Assembly: GCA_963788225.1 (NCBI GenBank)
Contig: CAWBGI010000006.1
Span: forward strand, 124,001-188,000
Source: Sulfotelmatobacter sp963788225
GTDB taxonomy: Bacteria > Acidobacteriota > Terriglobia > Terriglobales > Acidobacteriaceae
DNA: 64,000 bases
Reading direction: 5' to 3'
Below the pieces are notes generated by a model, which did not search any database, had not been told where the DNA came from, and saw only the letters and a program-made list of their open reading frames with translations. Shown piece after piece: positions 52,676 through 60,627 of this stretch. Position 1 is the first letter of the stretch, and every line of letters begins with the position of its first letter. Made by a program: the position numbers and the translations under genes.

Positions 52676-55105
52676 ATGGCTGATGTGACACTTACTGTCA
52701 ACGGCAAGAAAGTCACGGCGCCCGCTGGGACGCTGCTGATCGAGGCCTGCAAGACCGTGGGCATCGAAGTGCCTTCGTTCTGCTATTACCCCAACCTCTC
52801 TCTGCAGGGCGCTTGCCGCATGTGCCTGGTGAAGATCGAGAAGATGCCCAAGTTGCAGACCGCGTGCACCACCGTGATCGGCGAAGGCATGATCGTCACT
52901 TCGGATAGCGACGAGATCAAGCAGGCGCGCAAATCGATGCTCGAGTTGCTGCTGGGGAACCATCCGCTGGATTGTCCGGTGTGCGACGCGGGCGGGGAAT
53001 GCGAACTGCAGGACATGACGTTCACTTACGGCGCCGCCGAGTCGAAGTTCATGGAGGCGAAGAATCATAAAGATGAACAGCAGTGGTCGCCGGTCGTCTT
53101 TTTCGACCGGCCGCGCTGCATTCTTTGCTACCGCTGCGTGCGGGTGTGCGGCGAGGGCATGGACGTTTGGGCTCTGGGCGTGCAGAACCGTGGCGTTCAG
53201 TCGATTATCGCGCCTAATAAAGAAGATCATCTGGAGTGCGAAGAGTGCGGCATGTGCATCGACATCTGCCCGGTGGGTGCGCTCACCTCAGGCGCGTATC
53301 GCTACAAGACGCGACCGTGGGAGATGAAGCACGTGGGCACGATCTGCACGCACTGTGGGGACGGCTGCAAGACCACGCTGGGCGTGCGCCGCGCCGACAC
53401 TGGGATGGAGATTGTCCGCGGCGACAATCGCGACAAGAGCGGGACGAACGGAGATTTTCTGTGCATCAAAGGCCGCTATGCGTTCGACTTTGCGAATCAC
53501 GAAGATCGGCTCACGCGGCCGCTGATTCGCAAACAGGGCAAGCTGACTCCGGCTACGTGGGAAGAAGCGTTTGCGCTGATCGGGAAGAAGTTTGCGGAGG
53601 TTCGCGAACGCGATAGCGGGGCGGCGATTGGCGTCATCGGTTCTACTCGAACGACTAACGAAGAAGCGTATCTGCTTTCGAAGTTTGCCCGCGTGGTATT
53701 GAAGACGAACAATGTGGACCATCACCGCACGGCGGACTTCCCTGCTCTCGCGGCGGCGCTTCGCGGCAAGGCGGACGCTACGGCCAGCATGGCGGATGTC
53801 TTCACTGCTCCCGCGATTCTGTTGATTGGAAACGATCCTTCCGAGCAGCATCCGCTACTGGCGTGGCAGATTCGCAATAACGTTCGCCTGCACCGCGCTC
53901 GGCTTTATGTCATCAACTCTAAGCCGATCAAGCTGCGGCGGCAGGCAGCGAGTTTCATGGAGATCCCGGGTGGGACCGAGGGTCAGGTGGCGGCATTTTT
54001 GGCCGGGGACGATTCTGCCCTGGATACATTCACCGCTCGCGGGCTCGCGCTGGACGGGCGAGAGCGCCCGTCCCCACACGAGCAAACCCCACACGCGCAG
54101 TCTTCACATGAGCCGTCTTCACATGAGCCGTGGATTGCGCTTCGCGGCAAACTGCTCGGCGAACAGAATCTGGTTATCGTTTTCGGCTCTGAACTCCGCG
54201 GCAAGGACCTTGCCAGCCTCGTCGCGTTCGGTTCTACAATCTCCGGCGCTAAGTTGGTCTGCCTGGCGGATTATGCCAATTCGCGCGGAGCCGCAGACAT
54301 GGGTTTGTATCCCGATCTACTGCCGGGATATCACCCCATAGCCGGAAACAGCGCGTTCCACGAGGAGTGGGGAGACATTCCGCAGACTGCCGGTCTCGAT
54401 TTATCCGGTATGGTTGAAGCCGGACGAGATAACAAATTGAAAGCGCTATACGTGGTCGGCTCGAATCCCATTGGACGGTTGAAGATTGATCCGTTCACGT
54501 TTTCAAAAGCGTTCGTCGTAGTACAAGACATGTTCTTGACTGAGACGGCGGTGGTGGCCGACGTAGTGTTGCCTGCCGCAAACGCGTACGAGAAGGCGGG
54601 AACGTTCACGAATACCTGCGGGGATGTGCAGTTGGTAAAAAAGGCAGGCGAGGTCACGGGCACGAAGGCCGACTTCGAGATGATCGTGCGCATTGCAGAC
54701 GCGATGGGTTTTGACGTTCGCAAGCTCGTGCCCTTCGTCGGCGGAACGCGTGCCGACATGGGGCAGTCCCGCGGAGCGCAATCGGGCGAGGCTGACCGCC
54801 AGGCGGTGTGGCTTGAGGCGCGTGGGTTGGAGCCGAAGCTGAGCCCGTTCGATCCCACGGCGATTCTGGACGAAATTCAGCGGCTGGTTCCCGGCTATGA
54901 CGTCTCGCGCATGAATTTGCTGGCAGGCAACAGCCAGCATACGTCGCTCGCCAAAGCTGGGCCTGGAGTTGCGCACAGGCCGGAGTCCATTGCATCGGCG
55001 AATGATGATCTTTTTAGTTCCGGGACTCTGGGACGTTATTCACGCACATTGCAATCAGTGGTTGAGAGTCACGAGGTCAAGCCGGCTGAGATTGCGGCAG
55101 ACTGA
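52676..55105 (+). CDS. nuoG: NADH-quinone oxidoreductase subunit G
   Basis: From ATG 52676 the protein is 809 residues. The N-terminal 2Fe-2S domain (EVPSFCYYPNLSLQGACRMCLVKIE), the HPLDCPVCDAGGECELQDM region, the clusters CILCYRCVRVC and CEECGMCIDICPVGAL, and a molybdopterin-oxidoreductase-like part with CTHCGDGCKTTLGV are all present. It carries electrons through the peripheral arm. Residues about 463-485 (LDGRERPSPHEQTPHAQSS...) are a Ser/His/Pro-rich insert made by a dispersed repeat plus a 15-bp tandem duplication. Confidence 0.95.
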   Translation: MADVTLTVNGKKVTAPAGTLLIEACKTVGIEVPSFCYYPNLSLQGACRMCLVKIEKMPKLQTACTTVIGEGMIVTSDSDEIKQARKSMLELLLGNHPLDCPVCDAGGECELQDMTFTYGAAESKFMEAKNHKDEQQWSPVVFFDRPRCILCYRCVRVCGEGMDVWALGVQNRGVQSIIAPNKEDHLECEECGMCIDICPVGALTSGAYRYKTRPWEMKHVGTICTHCGDGCKTTLGVRRADTGMEIVRGDNRDKSGTNGDFLCIKGRYAFDFANHEDRLTRPLIRKQGKLTPATWEEAFALIGKKFAEVRERDSGAAIGVIGSTRTTNEEAYLLSKFARVVLKTNNVDHHRTADFPALAAALRGKADATASMADVFTAPAILLIGNDPSEQHPLLAWQIRNNVRLHRARLYVINSKPIKLRRQAASFMEIPGGTEGQVAAFLAGDDSALDTFTARGLALDGRERPSPHEQTPHAQSSHEPSSHEPWIALRGKLLGEQNLVIVFGSELRGKDLASLVAFGSTISGAKLVCLADYANSRGAADMGLYPDLLPGYHPIAGNSAFHEEWGDIPQTAGLDLSGMVEAGRDNKLKALYVVGSNPIGRLKIDPFTFSKAFVVVQDMFLTETAVVADVVLPAANAYEKAGTFTNTCGDVQLVKKAGEVTGTKADFEMIVRIADAMGFDVRKLVPFVGGTRADMGQSRGAQSGEADRQAVWLEARGLEPKLSPFDPTAILDEIQRLVPGYDVSRMNLLAGNSQHTSLAKAGPGVAHRPESIASANDDLFSSGTLGRYSRTLQSVVESHEVKPAEIAAD
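54058..54130 (+). repeat. Dispersed repeat and 15-bp tandem duplication inside nuoG
   Basis: GGGCGAGAGCGCCCGTCCCC with following ACACG (54058-54080) is the inverted form of the repeat in nth at 4687-4716. Right after it, TCTTCACATGAGCCG occurs twice in tandem (54101-54115, 54116-54130), encoding SSHEP-SSHEP. Together they form an in-frame insert in the molybdopterin-like domain. Confidence 0.72.
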
Positions 55106-55141
55106 TCTTTTTTCAAATCAGCTTTTGGAGAGGAAGCAACG

Positions 55142-56173
55142 TTGTCAGTCGGCGCTTTCATACTCGTGTCCGCGATCAAGTCGATGATCGTCCTCATCGT
55201 GCTGCTTACAGCGGTCGCATACACGGTCTGGCTGGAACGCAAAGTGGTGGGCCATATACAGAATCGCTGGGGTCCCACGCGGGTCGGGCCGTTTGGACTG
55301 CTGCAGCCCATAGCCGACGGGCTGAAGTTGATGTTCAAAGAAGACCTGACGCCACCTCACGTCTACAAACCGCTGTTTCTGGCGGCCCCGATGATGGCAT
55401 TGACCTTCGCCCTGACTTCGATCGCGGTCATTCCTTTTGGCAATTCGATCACGATTGCGGGGTACAGCATTCCGCTGCAAGTCACCGACGTAAACATCGG
55501 GCTGCTGATGGTTTTGGGCATTACCTCACTGGGCGTATACGGCGTCGCGCTGGCAGGGTGGTCGTCGAACAACAAATATTCCCTGCTGGGCGGGCTGCGA
55601 GCCAGTGCGCAGATGGTAAGTTACGAAATTGCGCTGGGACTTTCGCTGATTGGGATCCTGATCCAGTCTGGAAGTTTCAGCCTGCGCACTATCGTCGATG
55701 CGCAGGGCGGACATTTTTGGGGCTTCATTCCGCGGTGGAACATCTTCACTGGGCAGATCTTCGGCTTCTTTGTTTATCTGATGGCAGCCTATGCAGAGAC
55801 TAATCGCATTCCGTTTGATCTGCCCGAGGCCGAGACCGAACTGGTCGCGGGATATCACACCGAATACAGCGCCATGAAGTTTGCCTGCTACTTCATGGCG
55901 GAATACGCCAACATGATTACGGTGGCGTGCCTGGCCACGCTGCTGTTTTTCGGGGGATGGCACGGGCCGCTGTTTGGGCCTCCGCTGTTGCAGGCGGTGT
56001 TGCCGCTGTTCTGGTTTGGCGCGAAGGTTTTTTGTTTTCTCTTTCTTTATATATGGGTGCGCGGGACGTTGCCGCGCTTCCGCTACGACCAACTGATGTC
56101 GTTTGGCTGGAAGTTTCTGCTGCCGCTGGCGATCGTGAATCTGCTCGCAACCGCGATTGCCGTGGCCTGGTGA
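55142..56173 (+). CDS. nuoH: NADH-quinone oxidoreductase subunit H
   Basis: The 343-residue protein has about eight membrane helices and the NuoH motifs: WLERKVVGHIQNRWGPTRVGPFGLLQP, ADGLKLMFKED, YAETNRIPFDLPEAETELVAGYHTEYS. It joins the membrane arm to the quinone site. It starts at TTG 55142 with GAGGAAG 6 nt upstream. The next gene expected, nuoI, is missing; element D lies there instead. Confidence 0.95.
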   Translation: MSVGAFILVSAIKSMIVLIVLLTAVAYTVWLERKVVGHIQNRWGPTRVGPFGLLQPIADGLKLMFKEDLTPPHVYKPLFLAAPMMALTFALTSIAVIPFGNSITIAGYSIPLQVTDVNIGLLMVLGITSLGVYGVALAGWSSNNKYSLLGGLRASAQMVSYEIALGLSLIGILIQSGSFSLRTIVDAQGGHFWGFIPRWNIFTGQIFGFFVYLMAAYAETNRIPFDLPEAETELVAGYHTEYSAMKFACYFMAEYANMITVACLATLLFFGGWHGPLFGPPLLQAVLPLFWFGAKVFCFLFLYIWVRGTLPRFRYDQLMSFGWKFLLPLAIVNLLATAIAVAW

Positions 56174-56181
56174 CAAAAACG

Positions 56182-56303
56182 AGTTCTCAGTTCTCGGTTC
56201 TCAGTTCTCAGTAACGGCCCAAGAGTGCCTGCTGAGAGGTAGCCTTCGGAGGCTTTTTCTGAGAACTGAGAACTGAGAACTGAGAACTGAGAACCGAGAA
56301 CTG
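56182..56303 (+). repeat. Inverted-repeat element D, at the expected nuoI position
   Basis: Left arm 56182-56212 and right arm 56260-56303 are arrays of the 7-bp unit GTTCTCA and its complement TGAGAAC. A perfect 25-bp pairing joins 56188-56212 with 56279-56303. Inside, AGCCT-TCGG-AGGCT followed by TTTTT (about 56240-56258) resembles an intrinsic terminator. No gene is enclosed. The right arm ends 5 nt before the nuoJ ATG, which has no Shine-Dalgarno. Confidence 0.75.
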
Positions 56304-56308
56304 TTTCC

Positions 56309-56827
56309 ATGAATTTTCATCTCATCTTATTTCTGGCTTTCGCGGCGGTTTGCGTGGGCGGGGCAATTAATCTGCTGGCGCAGCGGCATCCCATTAACAG
56401 CGCGCTGTCGCTGATCGCGGTGATGGCTGCGCTGGCCGGGGAGTACATGCTGCTGGGCGCGGAGTTTGTCGCAGCCGTGCAGGTGATCGTGTATGCCGGC
56501 GCCGTGATGGTGCTGTTTGTCTTCGTCATCATGCTGCTGAACGCGGGCGAAGAAGAACACACCCAGGGTAGCCGGGTCGCTCTTTTGCTCGGCGTTCCCG
56601 GAATGTTGACGGGCAGCGTACTTTTGGCGTGGGTCGTGCTGCATCACTCCGGAACCGAACCGGTGCCGATCGGCGCGTTGCCGGGGCATCCTACGGATAT
56701 CGCTCAACTTCTTTTCCACGATTTTCTTTTGCCTTTCGAAGTCACATCCGTATTGATCCTGATCGCGATCATGGGCGCCGTGGTTCTGGCCAGTACGCCG
56801 GAACCCGCGGCGGGGAGGGCGGACTGA
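56309..56827 (+). CDS. nuoJ: NADH-quinone oxidoreductase subunit J
   Basis: The 172-residue membrane protein has five helices and the NuoJ pattern HPINSALSLIAVMAALAGEYMLLGAEFVAAVQVIVYAGAVMVLFVFVIMLLN. It belongs to the proton-pumping membrane arm. Its stop overlaps the nuoK start by one base (TGATG). Confidence 0.95.
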   Translation: MNFHLILFLAFAAVCVGGAINLLAQRHPINSALSLIAVMAALAGEYMLLGAEFVAAVQVIVYAGAVMVLFVFVIMLLNAGEEEHTQGSRVALLLGVPGMLTGSVLLAWVVLHHSGTEPVPIGALPGHPTDIAQLLFHDFLLPFEVTSVLILIAIMGAVVLASTPEPAAGRAD

Positions 56828-57141
56828 TGGTACCCTCGTACATACCGCTATCCTATTACCTGCTGCTCAGTGGGTTTCTGTTCGCCTGTGGCGTGGTCGG
56901 ATTTCTGATCAAGCGCAACATCATTACCATCTTCATGTCGATTGAGTTGATGTTGAACGGCGTGAATCTTTCGTTCGTTGCGTTCGCCGCGCACTGGCAC
57001 GCATTGGCCGGCCAGGTTTTCGTTTTCTTTGTGATGGTGGTGGCGGCGGCGGAAGCGGCGGTGGGACTGGCGATTATCATCGCTGTGTTCCGCACGCGCG
57101 AGACCTTGAATGTGGATCAGGTGAACCTGCTCAAACTATGA
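56827..57141 (+). CDS. nuoK: NADH-quinone oxidoreductase subunit K
   Basis: From ATG 56827 the protein is 104 residues with three helices. Conserved glutamates in MSIELMLNGVNL and AAAEAAVGLAI are part of the proton path. The longer upstream frame is a shadow of nuoJ. It overlaps nuoJ by one base and nuoL by four. Confidence 0.96.
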   Translation: MVPSYIPLSYYLLLSGFLFACGVVGFLIKRNIITIFMSIELMLNGVNLSFVAFAAHWHALAGQVFVFFVMVVAAAEAAVGLAIIIAVFRTRETLNVDQVNLLKL

Positions 57142-59081
57142 ACCCGAACCTCAACCTCTGGGTGATCCCGGTGCTGCCGCTGGCGGGGGCTGCGATCAAT
57201 GGCTTTCTGGGGAAGAAGGCTTCGCGGCTGGGCGTGACCGCGGTCGCGCTTCTCTTCAGTGGAGGAGCTTTTGCGTGGGCTTTGGTGGTCGCGGCGCGAT
57301 TCTCATCGTTGGCGCTTCCCTACCAGGAGTTTCTCGCGCACTGGATTCGCATCACCGGCTTCAGCGCGGACTTCGCCTTCTATCTTGATCAACTATCGCT
57401 GGTGATGTTGCTCGTGGTCACGGGAGTCGGGTTCTTGATCCATATCTATTCCGTCGGCTACATGGGGGACGATCCCGGCTACTACCGCTTCTTCAGCTAT
57501 CTGAACCTGTTCATGTTCTTCATGCTGACGCTGGTGCTGGCCGGCAATTATCTACAGATGTTTATTGGCTGGGAGGGCGTGGGGCTGGCGTCGTATCTGC
57601 TGATCGGGTTCTGGTTTACGAAAGATTCGGCGGCATCGGCGGGCAAGAAAGCGTTTATCGTCAACCGCATTGGCGACTTCGGCTTTTTGATTGCGTTGTT
57701 TCTGCTGATCAAACATTTTGGCTCGCTGAATTTTGAGCCGGTATTCGGCGCCGTGATTCCCTTGCCTGCTGAAACTGCGGGGGCGGGGCTGCTCACGGCG
57801 ATCGGAATTCTGCTGATGGTGGGCGCTTGCGGGAAATCGGCGCAGATTCCTCTTTATGTCTGGCTTCCCGACGCAATGGAAGGTCCTACGCCGGTTTCTG
57901 CGTTAATCCACGCCGCTACGATGGTGACGGCCGGCGTGTACATGGTTGCGCGCTCGCATGTGATTTTTGAACGCGCGCCGACCGCGTTGATGGTGGTGGC
58001 GATTATCGGTACGCTGACGGCGTTTTTTGCTGCGACTATCGGCATCGCGCAGACCGACATCAAGAAAGTTCTCGCGTATTCGACCATTTCGCAGCTCGGC
58101 TACATGTTCTTGGCTTGCGGAGTGGGCGCGTTTTCTGCCGGCATCTTTCACCTGATGACCCATGCCTTCTTTAAAGGCCTGTTGTTCCTGGGTGCGGGAT
58201 CGGTGATTCACGCCGTCGGCGGCGAGCAGGACATGCGCAAGATGGGCGGCCTTAAATCGTATATACCGTGGACATTCCTCACCATGGGCATCGCGACGCT
58301 GGCGATTGCCGGAATCCCGCCGCTGGCGGGGTTCTGGAGTAAAGACGAAATTCTTTGGAAGGCATACCAGGTTAGCCCGGTGTACTGGGGACTCGGCGTG
58401 ATAACGGCATTTATTACGTCCTTCTATATGTTCCGGTTGTTGTATATGACGTTCTTCGGCGATTACCGCGGCATGCAGGTGGACGCGCACGGGCATGGTT
58501 CACACAGTCATGACGCTCATGGACATGGAGCGCCGCATGAGAGTCCGATGGTGATGCTGGTTCCTCTGATGATCCTGGCTGTACTTTCGCTCGTCGGAGG
58601 ATTCGTAGGCTGGGGCAACCATTTCGAACATTTCCTTGCGCCTGTTTTCGGCGCGGGAGAGGCGGCCGTCGAAGGTGCGAGCCGTACCCTGGAATATTCG
58701 CTGATGGGCGTGTCCGTGCTTGTTGCCTTTATGGGGTGGTGGCTGGCCTACCTGCTCTACTGCGCACGACCTGAGCTTCCGCAGAAGATCGCGGACGCGC
58801 TCGATGGCCTCTATGAAATGGTTGCGCACAAATACTACATCGACGAACTGTACGCGACACTTTTCGTCAAGCCGCTGGTGGACGGCTCGACTCGCATTTT
58901 GTGGCAGGGTGTAGATCGCAAAGTTATCGATGCCGCAGTCAATGACGCTGGCGATGGGGCGCGGCAGGTTTCCGATGAGGTTCGCCACATGCAATCCGGC
59001 AACATTCGCTCGTACGCGGGCTGGATTGCTGCGGGTTCGGCGGTGGTGATTGCCTTCATGATCTGGATGGGAGTGCGATGA
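57138..59081 (+). CDS. nuoL: NADH-quinone oxidoreductase subunit L
   Basis: The 647-residue antiporter-like subunit has the Proton_antipo_M core: WEGVGLASYLLIGFWF, VNRIGDFGF, KSAQIPLYVWLPDAMEGPTPVSALIHAATMVTAGVY, IKKVLAYSTISQLGYMF. A long lateral helix is at the C-terminus. A His-rich loop (AHGHGSHSHDAHGHG, near residue 450) is unusual but such loops occur in NuoL homologues. It overlaps nuoK and nuoM by 4 bp each (ATGA). Confidence 0.97.
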   Translation: MNPNLNLWVIPVLPLAGAAINGFLGKKASRLGVTAVALLFSGGAFAWALVVAARFSSLALPYQEFLAHWIRITGFSADFAFYLDQLSLVMLLVVTGVGFLIHIYSVGYMGDDPGYYRFFSYLNLFMFFMLTLVLAGNYLQMFIGWEGVGLASYLLIGFWFTKDSAASAGKKAFIVNRIGDFGFLIALFLLIKHFGSLNFEPVFGAVIPLPAETAGAGLLTAIGILLMVGACGKSAQIPLYVWLPDAMEGPTPVSALIHAATMVTAGVYMVARSHVIFERAPTALMVVAIIGTLTAFFAATIGIAQTDIKKVLAYSTISQLGYMFLACGVGAFSAGIFHLMTHAFFKGLLFLGAGSVIHAVGGEQDMRKMGGLKSYIPWTFLTMGIATLAIAGIPPLAGFWSKDEILWKAYQVSPVYWGLGVITAFITSFYMFRLLYMTFFGDYRGMQVDAHGHGSHSHDAHGHGAPHESPMVMLVPLMILAVLSLVGGFVGWGNHFEHFLAPVFGAGEAAVEGASRTLEYSLMGVSVLVAFMGWWLAYLLYCARPELPQKIADALDGLYEMVAHKYYIDELYATLFVKPLVDGSTRILWQGVDRKVIDAAVNDAGDGARQVSDEVRHMQSGNIRSYAGWIAAGSAVVIAFMIWMGVR

Positions 59082-60598
59082 ACACGATCGACCATCACAT
59101 CCTGACCCTGGTCACTTTCGCGCCTCTCGCTGGGGGATTGCTGCTAGTGCTGTTTCCCCGTCGCGATCGCGACATCCGCATCTTTTCGCTGGTGGTTTCG
59201 CTGCTGACATTCGTTCTCTCGCTCCATCTTCCTGTCTATTTCCGGCGTCCTCTTTACCTTGGCACAGGATTTCACTACGAAATCGACGTGCCCTGGATCT
59301 CTAGTCCGAACATTCACTACCACATGGGCGTTGACGGTTTTTCGCTGTGGCTGGTGGTGCTCACCACATTTCTCACGCCGCTTTGTGTGCTGATTTCCTG
59401 GAAGTCGGTTCATGAGCGGGTGAAAGAATTCTTCATCCTGCTGTTGATCCTCGAGACCGCGCTGATCGGCGTCTTCACTTCCCTTGACCTCTTCCTGTTC
59501 TATTTCTTCTGGGAAGCGACGCTGATTCCGATGGCGTTGCTGATCGGCATCTTCGGCCACGAACGCAAAGTCTATGCCGCGGTGAAGTTTTTCATGTACA
59601 CCATGATTGGCTCGGTGTTCATGCTGGCCGCAATTCTGTGGCTTTACGCGCATACCGGCAGCTTTGACTTTGTCGTAATTCGCGAGCAGATCGCCCGCGG
59701 TGCAGTGCCGAAATTTCCGGCGGCGGCGCAGTGGCTTTTCCTCGGATTCTTCCTGGCATTTGCGGTGAAGGTTCCGCTATTTCCCTTCCATACATGGTTG
59801 CCTGACGCGCATGTGGAGGCGCCCACCGCAGGCTCCGTCCTGCTGGCCGGGGTTCTGCTTAAGATGGGCACTTACGGAATGCTTCGCTTCAACCTCGGCC
59901 TGTTCCCCGAGCAGGCGAGGCGCAACGCTCCGTGGATCATAGTGCTCGCGTTGATTGGAATCATTTACGGCGCGCTGGTGGCCATGGTGCAGCCCAACAT
60001 GAAGAAATTGATCGCGTACTCCTCGGTCAGCCACCTTGGATTTGTCGTGCTGGGAATCTTCAGCTTCACGCAAGCTGGCCTGAACGGAGCGATGTTCGTG
60101 ATGCTGGCTCATGGAATTTCTACCGGCGCGTTGTTCATGCTGGCGGGCATTCTGCATGAACGCCGTCATACATACAAGATCAGCGATTTCGGCGGGCTGG
60201 CCTCGCCCATGCCGAGGTATGCTGCAGCCTATCTGTTCATCGTGCTGGCGTCGGCGGGCCTGCCTTTGCTGAATGGCTTCATTGGTGAGTTTCTAGTGTT
60301 GAGTGGCGCGTTCCAGGACAAAGCGGTTTACGGAATACTCGGCGCCACCGGCATCATCTGGAGCGCCGTCTATCTTCTCTGGATGTATCAGCGCGTCTTT
60401 TTTGGCAAGGTCACGCACGAGGTAAATAATTCTCTCAGCGATCTGACGGGATTCGAGAAGGCGGCGATTCTGCCATGTGCGGCGGCGGCGCTGGTGATGG
60501 GTGTAGCACCCATCTTGTGGCTCGGAGCTATCGATCCGGCGGTTCGGGCGGCGCTCACTCCCTTTGCACAAGTAGCGAGCAGTGTGGTGGGACAATGA
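59078..60598 (+). CDS. nuoM: NADH-quinone oxidoreductase subunit M
   Basis: The 506-residue antiporter-like subunit has FFWEATLIPMALLIG, VKVPLFPFHTWLPDAHVEAPTAGSVLLAGVLLKMGTYG and MKKLIAYSSVSHLGFVVLG, including the key Glu and Lys of the proton channel. Translation is coupled to nuoL and nuoN by ATGA overlaps. Confidence 0.97.
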   Translation: MNTIDHHILTLVTFAPLAGGLLLVLFPRRDRDIRIFSLVVSLLTFVLSLHLPVYFRRPLYLGTGFHYEIDVPWISSPNIHYHMGVDGFSLWLVVLTTFLTPLCVLISWKSVHERVKEFFILLLILETALIGVFTSLDLFLFYFFWEATLIPMALLIGIFGHERKVYAAVKFFMYTMIGSVFMLAAILWLYAHTGSFDFVVIREQIARGAVPKFPAAAQWLFLGFFLAFAVKVPLFPFHTWLPDAHVEAPTAGSVLLAGVLLKMGTYGMLRFNLGLFPEQARRNAPWIIVLALIGIIYGALVAMVQPNMKKLIAYSSVSHLGFVVLGIFSFTQAGLNGAMFVMLAHGISTGALFMLAGILHERRHTYKISDFGGLASPMPRYAAAYLFIVLASAGLPLLNGFIGEFLVLSGAFQDKAVYGILGATGIIWSAVYLLWMYQRVFFGKVTHEVNNSLSDLTGFEKAAILPCAAAALVMGVAPILWLGAIDPAVRAALTPFAQVASSVVGQ

Positions 60599-60627
60599 TC
60601 GGCGGGACAATGATCGGCGGGACAATG
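60585..60627 (+). repeat. 15-bp tandem repeat at the nuoM-nuoN junction
   Basis: The unit GGCGGGACAATGATC (with GTGGGACAATG as a partial first copy) occurs about three times across the nuoM stop and nuoN start. Each copy supplies GGGACAATG, so copy-number change would add or remove five residues and one start codon without breaking the frame. Confidence 0.7.
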
